A stretch of 64,000 nucleotides of DNA from Cunninghamia lanceolata (lineage: Eukaryota; Streptophyta; Pinopsida; Cupressales; Cupressaceae). A program made the position numbers and the translations under genes. Under the pieces are notes generated by a model, which saw nothing but the letters and a program-made list of their open reading frames with translations, was not told the origin of the DNA and did not search any database. Below are positions 55,215 to 64,000 of this stretch, in pieces; position 1 is the stretch's first letter; each line of letters starts with the position of its first letter. The stretch covers positions 1,922,001-1,986,000 of the forward strand of contig BSBN01000047.1 in NCBI GenBank assembly GCA_027924645.1, written 5' to 3'.

Positions 55215-57175
55215 TATCTCCTTATTTTGGATTAACTTTGATTAGTATGTGGTGATTTGATTATATCCTATTTTGATGTTCATATGATGTTAGATGTGTG
55301 AGATACACTTGATGATTATTAGTGATGTTGATTATGAGCTCTTTATATGGATTTGCTATGTGATTTTGATTTTGTGATAGTATATAGAAAATGTAATCTG
55401 AATCCTAATTATGATGTGAGTTGTTTAATAGTTTGTATGAATTATGTGATGACATGAGTGTTACATTATGTTTCTTCAGCTATGATATATATGTTGGATT
55501 GACCGTTTGTTCAAGTGTGCAGGTGATTTTCCAGGCCACAAAAAATCAGAGGTCGATCTCACACTTATGTGTTTCCTTGTTAAGATGATCCATTCCCAAG
55601 AGGGATAAAGATCATGTGTGATGGAATGATGTTTTTTGTGAATGCGTGTATTTAATTAATTGGCCTAATTCACCCTTTTTATTTGATTTAAATTATGTGT
55701 TGTAAAACTTGTGTTTTAATTTACACCATTTGGTGTTCTTTTATTTATGGGCCATTTAATGTGATTTTACACCTCCTTATGTGTTTATTAGAGTTCCAAA
55801 CTTACCCTAGGTGGTACCCCTAGGGTCTGGGGTCCATTTGGACTTACTAAACCCTAGGGTAACTTCCCTCTAGTCACTCTAAACTTGGGTTTAGTAAAAG
55901 TGATGAAATTTCAAAATGGCTAAGGGTGGGAGATGAGTCATGCCTTGGAAAAGGCCCATCTCCCTTCCCAAGGCATGGGGATTCGTCCACCTTGAAGACT
56001 TGGGGAGTCTTCAAGACCCCCAAGTGTGTGGAACCTTCCTCCAAGACTCTCACACATGTGTGAGAGCATCTTGGAGAGAAGGGGCTCTCTTGAGGAGTAA
56101 AGGGATGACATGTGTCATCCCTTATCCTCATGGAGCGATGGGGAGAGATGCCACCTCTCCACTTGGGATCTCACACATGTGTGAGAGAACAAGTGGATAA
56201 GGTGAGGGTTTGAATGGATAGAAGGGTGACACTTGTCACCCTCACATTCCTTCTCCCTTGCAAGTGGCATGGGATGAAGAAGGAGAAGGTGACAAGTGTC
56301 ACTTTTCATTCCTCAGGGCCTAATTTGGAGGCCTATTTTATCTCCTCTTGGAGAGGAATTGGGGGTTCTTGCTTTTTGAAATTTTTTTATCTTTGAAAGT
56401 TTTTGGGAAGGAGTTGGAGAAAACTTGGAGGATTGGAGACTTGGAGAAATCTTATGGGCTCTTCTTCAACATGCATCCATTGTTGGGCTCTTAAGGTAAA
56501 CCCTATGGCATTAGCCATTCCTTGTGCTTATTTTATTTTTTATTGTGTGCTTGAAATTTTGTGTTGGGTGTTATTTTCTTTGTGTGGGTTTTGAGTGTTG
56601 GTAAGAGCATATCCATTTGGAGAAAAGGCTCAACTCGTATGGGGTGGGGGAGAGTGAACCTCCTCGCGGTCACCTCCTGATGTTGATTTATGTATAGCCT
56701 TGAGGGCATTTTATGGAGTTTGGGATCATTTGGTTGGCATGAGTGCCATGGAGGTTTTGGTGTTTCATGGAGATATTGTTTTTGGCTTCAGGCCTTGTGA
56801 TATTGGGATTATTGAGTTTTGGAGTGACCTCTTGAGTTGAGGGGTCCACTCCCCCACCCCCTCCAAACTCATTTCAATGAGTTTTGTATTATGCTTATAC
56901 CTTGGGTGATTTTGTGTTGTTTGTGATTTTTGTTGTGGTATGAGAAAACCTGTGTGAGACTACCTCCCAACTCAGGAGTGACCCACTAGTGGGTCTATGG
57001 TAGGGAGGAGGGTGATTTGCATGGCTTGGCTTTCCCCCTCTTGTGTATTTTTTTCATTGCAGGTTATGTTGGTGTTATGGAGCTTTGGAAAAGTTCATTT
57101 TAGCCTTATTTGCATTATTTTGTTGGCTAATTTTGTGAGCCATGGCCTTGGAGGCCTTATTGTTTTTTGTTGTAA
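55215..57175 (+). repeat. About 2-kb direct repeat, copy 2 (LTR-like)
   Basis: Same-strand homologue of 29,690-31,725 with the same order of anchors: CCATTCCCAAGAGGGAT near 55,590, TTACCCTAGGTGGTACCC near 55,803, GGGAGATGAGTCATGCCTTG near 55,928, TCTCACACATGTGTGAGAGC near 56,048 and again near 56,170, GGAGAAGGTGACAAGTGTCA near 56,282, TATTTTATCTCCTCTTGGAG near 56,333. Divergence is visible throughout, so the two copies are old. No TG/CA ends or target duplication could be fixed. Confidence 0.6.
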
Positions 57176-57335
57176 AAATTATTGCTTTCCATTGTATTTG
57201 TTGTTAAAAAGAATTTTAATGTGTAATACCTTTTATTGTGATTTCAAAAATGTGTATTATGTAGTTGTTTTGAGTTTGTGAGGTTATGGAAAGCTTGTCC
57301 AAAGAAATTATAATCTTATTGCCATTTTATATTTC

Positions 57336-57612
57336 AAAAATATATATATATATGTTATAATTCTGATTTCAATTGTATGCTAAGTTAGAAAGGAAAATAG
57401 ATCTGTTCTATTTGAAATGTTTTCTTTTAAGAAACAAAGAGAGAAAAGGATGTATTTAGATTCCTCATGTTAATTATTGTTTTCAAGAGATGAAAAAATA
57501 AAGAATTCTATTATACTTAACTTGTTGTCAAAAAAGGGAGTTAGCTTTCTAAAAGTTCCTAGCTGTTATATTTTTAAGTTATTCAAATTTACTATTATTG
57601 TGTATATATATA

Positions 57613-57653
<41 letters not shown>

Positions 57654-57860
57654 TTTATATTTTATTCTTACTGTTTTCTTTATTTATTTAAGTTAAATGA
57701 CTGTGTGTATACATAATATAATATATACATATATATGTATATATAATATATATGTGTATTATATGTATATATTTATGATTCAAAAACAATATAATCTCAA
57801 ACTACTGTTATATTTCTGCAAAACTGAGTATATATATATATATAGATATATATATATTAC
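57336..57860. repeat. AT/TA microsatellite clusters
   Basis: (TA)n-type tracts with occasional GT at about 57,340, 57,603-57,650, 57,718-57,770 and 57,828-57,857. Open frames across them are artefacts of the repeat. A further tract lies at 58,342-58,392. Confidence 0.9.
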
Positions 57861-57999
57861 TACTGATAAACTAGATTTAAATATAATAAAAATCAAATGG
57901 CAAAGTTTATATGTAACAAAGATTAAAATACAGAGAGAATACTGAATAAAAATTATGCTGAGCCGAGGGTTTGAGTGTTGGTTTTATGTTAAAAAAAAA

Positions 58000-58150
58000 G
58001 TAATGTTGCCGCCACCCCCCCAAACCCCCGTCGCCCCCCAAACCCTCGCAGCACTAAACTATGGTGGTGGGGGACGATCCCCGCACCCACCTCCCACTAT
58101 ATAGTGGGGGGTGGGTGGGAGGACTGCCCCCCCACCCCAATCCATTCTTT
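58000..58150. other. GC-rich block with 17-bp palindrome
   Basis: C-run-rich sequence (CCGCCACCCCCCCAAACCCC and similar). At 58,084-58,117 it holds a loop-free palindrome: CACCCACCTCCCACTAT and its complement with one mismatch. Setting and composition recall the palindromes at 32.6-32.7 kb, which likewise follow an LTR-like 2-kb repeat by about 0.9 kb. Confidence 0.7.
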
Positions 58151-59734
58151 AAACCTTGGAATAAACGACAGACAGGGTGTGTACGGGTTGTCGGCCCTGA
58201 GTTAAACGTGGCCTTCGTTCCTTCTGGATTCTGCCATTGATACTTCGTTTAAACCTGCAACATTTATCATATTTTAACAGTATATATATCATCTCTATTT
58301 TCTGTGTAACAAAAAGAAATAAATACCTTCAGATTTATGCTATATATATATATATACACACACACATAAATGTATATATATATACAAAAATAAAAGAAAC
58401 CATGTATATATGAAATGAATATATACCTCTGTGAGAGGTATTCTCATAGCTACCAAGAAAGCCCCAACCTACAAGTGAAACAAAGAGAGAACAAAAAAAA
58501 TGGAGGCAACAAAATGAAAAGAAGAATGAGAGAAGGAAAGAGATAGGGTTAGGGCAAACTAAAATAGAAACTAATAAAATATTAGAGAGGTTTTAGGGTT
58601 GAGGAGTTGAGTGGGAAATTAGAATAAAATTTATTTAATTTTATTTCATTTCCTTTGCACATGAATTTTGAGATTCCCTCTTCTAATTCTTTTGAAATTT
58701 ATTATTTTTTTATGTGGTTTTTAATCTTGGGTTCTTCTCATATGGAAGGAGGATATTTAATTATTTATACTAGATTTTAATACTATCTAAAAATTTATTA
58801 TTGTAATGAGGAGTCTTTAATTTAATGTAGTTAGCATTTTATGTGGGCTTTTTCTATCCTTTTTATGCCTTTTAATTTTTAGGATTCTAAATTAATCTTT
58901 TTATAAGTGGGTTTTGATTTATTTAATTTGGAAATAATTTTTATTGTCTTAATATTGTTTTTTTTAATTTTTATGGATTGGGGAAAATTGATTTTTTTCT
59001 TTTTTGGGAATATTATATTTAATACTTTTAGTGGGACCATATAATTGTATTATAATTTATTTAGTTAGGGTGAGGTTATTACCCTTAAGTCCTCTAACTT
59101 TTGGGGAGATTACATTTGACTTATTAGAATAAATTTAATTGTTTGATTATATTTATTAGTTGGTCTTTATTATTATGGGATTAATTATTTAATTTAATTT
59201 TCTTTTAATTGGAAAGTTAATTTTAAATACGTTTATTATATAATTCAATTTAACCCTTAATCTATTTTTTCTCATAAATGTATTACGGGAAACCTTTTTA
59301 AAATTATTTATGTTGAACGCTAATAAGGCGTTATGCTGCCATATTTTCCCAGAAATTTGATCGAGTAAATTAACTGATTTATTTATGCTTTTAGTTAACA
59401 TTTAATTTTGCCTTGAGATTACGTTTTTAATGCAAACATATTTTAATCTATTTTATGCTTAGTGTTAGGGCTTGGATTTGGACTCATGTCGAAATCCTGC
59501 CACTTCACTTAAGAAACTTAAGGTTGATATCCTTTCTGATTCTAACCCTAACGGCAATGCTCCTCGCATTGCCTAACCCCCTAGTAGGCTTACATTTTGT
59601 AAGGGTTACGAATGGAGTTTGCATACCCTGCCGATCGATTGACCTAGTGTGCGCCTTGTTGTGTATGCCACCGAGCACGCTAATGCGTGCGAGGGGGTTT
59701 CTAGGGATGCGTGGAAAAGTTTTTGGTGTTTCGT
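58151..59734. other. No gene recognised
   Basis: AT-rich sequence with a TATATATACACACACACATA tract near 58,350, then unique-looking sequence. A 104-residue open frame (59,455-59,769) begins LTR-like (TTAGGGCTTGGATTTGG) but shows no protein domain. Confidence 0.35.
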
Positions 59735-59822
59735 GTCATGACCACATGAAAAATGTGGACATGACATGAGTGTTGCATGTCATAACTGCATGGGAAATGT
59801 GGGCATGACACTAGCACCCTAG
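59735..59822. repeat. 44-bp imperfect tandem duplication
   Basis: GTCATGACCACATGAAAAAT at 59,735 and GTCATAACTGCATGGGAAAT at 59,779, each followed by GTGGRCATGACA. Confidence 0.75.
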
Positions 59823-60405
59823 TCCAAGAAAAGCTCTAGTGTCCTGCTTCTTTCCAGATCCTGAATCCTCAATGTCTGCCACTCCTTCCTGCAACTCCAC
59901 TCCACGGAACTCAACACCTGTAACCTACAATCACAAGGAGTGTGAAAGCGGGTTGTGGTGTTTAGAGGCTTGCCTTGGTCAAGCCCCGGAGAGACATTCA
60001 AGTCTTCCAAACACCGTTGTCAGATGAGAGTGAGTATCCCAACGGGATAGAGGCAAACATCCAAATGATAAATTATTGAAAACACAATAGATATCACCTT
60101 GTAGTGAAGATCTCATGAAAGGAAGATGCTCTTCATGCCATGAGGAGATGGATGTCAAATCTGCAAACACAAACACAATAACAATGTTCTGTTATGCCAC
60201 ATAATGAATATTTTGAATGCTTTAATCACAAGTATGTATAAAGTTGTCCAATTTCCATATAATGTCCATCTAGTTTGCAAATGAAACCTCATCATGCTTA
60301 TATATGAAAATACAAAGATTCCCGCTAAGAATTTCGTAATTCAAACTTTAGATGTTGGCATAGGACCTAATTAACAGCCATAAAACTGACATTTGAAATT
60401 AAAGT

Positions 60406-60499
60406 GCAGCCCCCTAGGTCCTATTTGTCACAAGTTCACCATGCCATTTTTGCTTAGGATTCATTAAATCGCAGCCCCCTAGGTCCTATTTGTCACAAG
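60406..60499. repeat. 29-bp exact direct repeat, 65 bp apart
   Basis: GCAGCCCCCTAGGTCCTATT plus TGTCACAAG occurs at 60,406 and 60,471 without mismatch, indicating a recent local duplication. Confidence 0.9.
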
Positions 60500-60689
60500 A
60501 CCCAAGGGTTTTCTCTTTGGGAGTCAGAAATAACATGCAAGATGCTCTAAATGCAATTACAAGACCTGAAAGCTAAACCTTAAGAGGGAAAAGCCCCCAA
60601 GGGGACATTTTCCAACATAACATTTAGCCCCCACTTTAATGTATGTATGAATGCAAGGCCAATACATGCATTAAAGTATGGTCAACAAG

Positions 60690-60835
60690 CATGGAGAAGA
60701 CATGTCAAGCATGGAGAAGACACACCAAACATATTAAAGACAATAACAGGCACGTGAAACACGGAGAAGACAGTTACAGTCACGTAAAACATAGAGAAGA
60801 CAACATTGAAGACACGCAAAACACAGTGAATGTAG
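60690..60835. repeat. Degenerate GAGAAGACA repeat
   Basis: Phrases such as AGCATGGAGAAGACA, ACACGGAGAAGACA and ACATAGAGAAGACA recur about every 15-45 bp through this stretch. Spacing is irregular. Confidence 0.6.
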
Positions 60836-60910
60836 TGATTATTTTCTTTTTCATTTTCATATTTATGAAATGCAGATGCAAGTACAAGGACAGTAAACAC
60901 AACCCAAAAT

Positions 60911-61115
60911 GCAGGAGGGACTCATCACCACCAATCTTTAGACTGCACATGGGGCAATAAACACGCAATACAAATCTCAAAGTGCAGGAGGGACTTGTCA
61001 TCACCAGTCTTTAGACTGCACTTGAGAACAAACACGCCATACAAATCCCAAAGCATAGGAGGGACTCTTCGCCACCGGTCTTTAGACTATGCTTGGGAAC
61101 AAACACGCCATACAC
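60911..61115. repeat. About 70-bp tandem repeat, three copies
   Basis: Units start GCAGGAGGGACT or GCATAGGAGGGACT at 60,911, 60,984 and 61,053. Each contains TCTTTAGACTGCAC or ACTATGC and AACACGC(C/A)ATACA. Within each unit the two ends (GTGCAGGAGG and AGACTGCAC) form a short inverted repeat that co-varies: the third unit has GCATAG and CTATGC. Confidence 0.85.
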
Positions 61116-61359
61116 ACACATAGAAGACACAAAGAAAACATGACAGACAAGCGATGGAGTGTACCTATTTCCAGGTCCATCACCATCTTAGGCACATTAC
61201 AGGCACACACCAACAATTAGGCTTTGCCACAATAATCGTCAAAGACACGCTTAAGGGTTAGGATAGTCTCATATCGGCTCCCCGCCTACTCAGAGGACTT
61301 TTTGAAAATGACAGGATTGTGCACTATCCTCGAGAAATACACCATCCCCACCTTGCACG

Positions 61360-61461
61360 GAGGGCTTAAGATAAAAAAGGATATGCACGATATCCCACCT
61401 CTATAGAGGGCTTAAGAGAAAAAGGATATGCATGATATCTCGCCTCTACAGAGGGCTTAAG
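61360..61461. repeat. 45-bp tandem repeat, two full copies plus part
   Basis: GAGGGCTTAAG begins at 61,360, 61,406 and 61,451, followed in the first two by AAAAAGGATATGCAYGATAT. Confidence 0.85.
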
Positions 61462-62322
61462 TGATTGTAATAGATTCAAGATTCACAAACACACATTGCT
61501 AGCATCTACAACAGATAGCTTACCTTATATATGCCCCCACCTTAAGGTGGTTGATGTTGTGTACCAATATCAAGCACGTTAAGGTAGGAAGAAAACACAC
61601 AAGGCAACATGAGCTCTCGCAAAGCCCATGCCCCCCAGAGGTGACATGTACTTTACGATCACCAAATGTTCCCACAAACACATTCCTGCAAGAAAAGTGT
61701 TAGGGTCCATATAATCATGATAAATAATCAATACATATGATCATTCACATAAAGAACCGAGGAATGCAAGATTCAAGATAGACAAAGTGCATGGAGCAGC
61801 AATATTGTTATATTTTGTAAGTGCGATAAGAGAACATCAAGATCACACAAAGTGATTCTACTAGCCAAGCATCGGCTAATATATATCAACCCCATCGTCA
61901 TGTATGGACTTGGTCCATTTTTTGATTGCTCTCTAAAGGGACACTAGGTCCACATCAGTAAAATATGTTTTTCATCATCCGCTTGCTAGATAGAACCACC
62001 AGAGGAAGAGAAACAATAGATCAAGAGAGGAGAAACAAGTGTCTTAGGGACAGTCATGTAGGAGCGTGCCCCCAAGTCACCAACCACAACGCTATGTCCG
62101 TAAGACACAACACACAATAATGAAAATAGAGGAGAAGCAATATAGAAGAATGATGATACAAATAGAAGAAGGGTCACAACAAAGGTAGTCTCCCAGTAGC
62201 CCTAACCTTATGAGAGTATCAAGGGTCATCCTAGGAGGCCTAAACAACCCATAACACATCATAGGGGAAACACATCACGGAGGTAAAGAGTTAGAAATAC
62301 TTCCCTGTAGATAGGCTCATGC
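61462..62322. other. No gene recognised
   Basis: No supportable gene on either strand; likely 3' flank of the unknown minus-strand ORF. Nothing structural stands out beyond ordinary AC-rich phrases. Confidence 0.35.
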
Positions 62323-63360
62323 TCAAATGTTAGAAGAAAGAGGTAGATAAGATACAATTGCCAAGTCTTTTTCATTATTCTTTTGTTCATTCTTAAACTC
62401 TTCTTGGTTTGACTCAATGTTAGGTAGAATGTTTTCTTGTTGGGGTTCATTAGTACACTTATTCACTATCCTCTTAGGAGGTGGAAGAAGCAATTTGTTT
62501 CGAGCGATCTCAACATCCATCCTTGAGGAATTTAATGTGAGAGACCTTTCCTCATCCACTAGTGCTACATATTTTGAAGAGCATAGGAATGAGGGGAAGG
62601 TAAGGTGTTGTGAGGAGGGGTAGTCAATGTTTTTAAATCCTTAGTGATGTCCAAATGACTTGAATATTCAATCAAAGGAGGGAGATTAAAGGTCTTCTCT
62701 TCCTTAGTGATATCCAAGGTGTGTGAACAATCAACTAAAGGAAGAAGGTTGGTGGGATGATCCATAGAGGTTTCATGCACTAGGGTAGGATTTTTGTTTT
62801 TGTTAAATGAATGTTCATTATCTATCCATGGAATGTTCTTTGTTAGGGAGCTCCTCATTCACTAATGCTTCATCTTGGCCAAGGAGAGCGGTGGAATGGG
62901 AAAGTGGTGGTATGATATTAAGAGATGTGTCAATGAAATCATCCTCTTGCATCGAAGTGTCCTCATGAGTAGGAAAAACTTTGGGAGAGGGATCATTAGG
63001 TGAACCTAAGTTATCATCATATGTTTTAGCAATAGGTGTCATAGTGGAATGTTCCATAAAGTCATCTAAGGCTTCATCTAACATCTTGAGGTCATCACTA
63101 GTATATATATTATTGATCATGAATTTAGTGAGATCATATAATATCAAAGGATATATTCCCATGAGATTTGTGAAGCTATCAAAATCAGATATATAACAAA
63201 GGATTTCAAATGTGGAGCACATAGAGAGATCAACATCATGTATGTATGCTATTTGTTCCAAGACTTGAAGATATGCATGAGTGAATTTAGAGAAATGATC
63301 AATGTCCATGATGTATGCAAAGAGAGCTTCCAAGGAAGTATCCATGATGTATGTTTTCAA
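62323..63360 (-). pseudogene. Unrecognised acidic ORF, broken by frameshifts
   Basis: Read on the minus strand: 180 open residues (62,818-63,360; MKTYIMDTSLEALFAYIMDI, DLTKFMINNIYTSDDLKMLD, EDTSMQEDDFIDTSLNIIPP). Then, in another frame, NKNKNPTLVHETSMDHPTNL with two copies of a short repeat (SHTLDITKEEKTFNLPPLIE and SHLDITKDLKTL). Then a third frame with KLLLPPPKRIVNKCTNEPQQ and a Glu/Asn-rich end to 62,323. It is acidic, Asp/Thr/Pro-rich, without membrane segments. I do not recognise it. Its style (low-complexity, repeat-bearing, in a repeat-rich flank) suggests an accessory ORF of a large retrotransposon extending past the window end. Confidence 0.4.
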
Positions 63361-63467
63361 ATGAATGACAAATCAGATTTTAAATATTTTCAAAACTTAT
63401 GCGAGAACAAGTGCAAAAGTATGTAAGAAAATGACCTAAAATGCTTGATTTTTCAACTTTGTTCAAT

Positions 63468-64000
63468 GCAAAACACTAGGAGAAAAGGTGTTGTGAAAAT
63501 TTTCAAGAGGGATAGAAAATAACATGTCTAATAACAATCCAATAGTTTAGAAATATCTTTCACAACACGCTTTTAATGTGCACCTAGAGTGACATCTGAC
63601 AAGTCAAAACCTAGTGAAAATGTGCTAAAATATGCAATTTTTCAATAATTTTTGATGCAAAGGCCTAGTAAAAGGGGTGTTGTAAGGAATTTGAGGATGG
63701 GAAGAAGATGATGACCCTAATAACAACCAATTAGTGCAGTAAAATCCCTTACAACATGTTTGTGATGTGAATCTAGAGAGACGATAAGGCCAAGTCTAGT
63801 GAAAATGCAAGGTTTTCAAACCCTAGACATGAAATTTTGCAAGAAGACCACTAGGATGCAACACTACTATTATAAATCATTCCTAATGAGTGTTTGAAAA
63901 TGGTAGTAAAATCTGAAACAACATTTTGACTACAAACCCTAGTTAATGCAAAACTCAGTTTTTATGAAAAATGCACAATTTCAAGCATTTTTTGTCAAAT
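63468..64000. repeat. Degenerate 182-189 bp tandem repeat
   Basis: Units starting GCAAARNCCTAG-like begin at 63,468, 63,657 and 63,839. Each holds a GTGTTGT(G/A)A-like phrase and AAAATCY-ACAACA, then CTAGTGAAAATG. The third unit is less similar and a further start is seen near 63,945. The array continues past the window. Confidence 0.6.

Noticed and set aside
29690..57175. A single giant retrotransposon using the two 2-kb repeats as its LTRs
   Set aside because: The interval contains unrelated elements on both strands, no primer-binding site or polypurine tract was placed at the inner borders, and the repeats are well diverged.
57477..57945. Open frames of 79 and 82 residues
   Set aside because: They translate TA microsatellites (runs of alternating Tyr and Ile) and have no protein character.
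59455..59769. 104-residue plus-strand ORF
   Set aside because: No recognisable domain; partly covers a 44-bp tandem duplication and GC-rich phrases.
60690..61461. Possible CRISPR array
   Set aside because: Repeats of 70 and 45 bp are contiguous and degenerate, without unique spacers of constant length or cas genes; the setting is plant nuclear DNA.

Overview
The window looks like nuclear DNA of a large-genome seed plant. It is AT-rich, intron-bearing and packed with nested, decayed transposable elements (CACTA/En-Spm, Ty3/gypsy chromovirus, Tat/Ogre-type gypsy, LINE). A gymnosperm is plausible from this mixture, but the sequence does not fix the species. I see no intact host gene; almost every coding stretch carries in-frame stops or frameshifts.

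Layout. 1-5.2 kb: minus-strand TNP1-like CACTA accessory gene, broken, with one exon-intron block duplicated. 5.2-6.8 kb: non-coding, with a 176-bp tandem duplication. 6.8-11.7 kb: a minus-strand gene relic with a SET domain at its 5' end and a plant En/Spm transposase-like region at its 3' end. A 1.52-kb 5'-truncated LINE with clear target-site duplications separates the two halves. 14.1-26.4 kb: a minus-strand TNP2 transposase relic whose two parts (22.9-26.4 and 14.1-15.4 kb) flank a plus-strand block made of copies of an unrecognised ORF family. 26.5-29.7 kb: 5'-truncated chromodomain gypsy element, minus strand, with its 3' LTR. 29.7-31.7 kb and 55.2-57.2 kb: a pair of about 2-kb direct repeats. 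33.0-36.9 kb: another copy of the unrecognised ORF family, with a 944-bp tandem duplication. 37.5-44.07 kb: a second CACTA element on the minus strand with a nearly full-length TNP2, pieces of two host genes (CTR9 and an alpha/beta hydrolase) and a CACTA-type end at 44,066. 44.07-54.6 kb: a Tat/Ogre-like gypsy element (minus) with LTR, leader, gag, protease, G-patch, RT and RNase H, cut off in integrase. 57-64 kb: microsatellites, GC-rich hairpins, several short tandem repeats and an unrecognised minus-strand ORF.

How the parts relate. The minus-strand order TNP2 then SET/En-Spm-like gene then TNP1-like gene resembles the usual TNP2-TNP1 order of CACTA elements, so the SET gene may be CACTA cargo. 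Stops whose ancestral codon can be guessed are mostly explained by single C-to-T or G-to-A changes (CGA, CAG, CAA, TGG), as expected for long-methylated DNA. The most unusual non-coding signal is an array with 21-bp spacing in the leader of the Tat/Ogre-like element.
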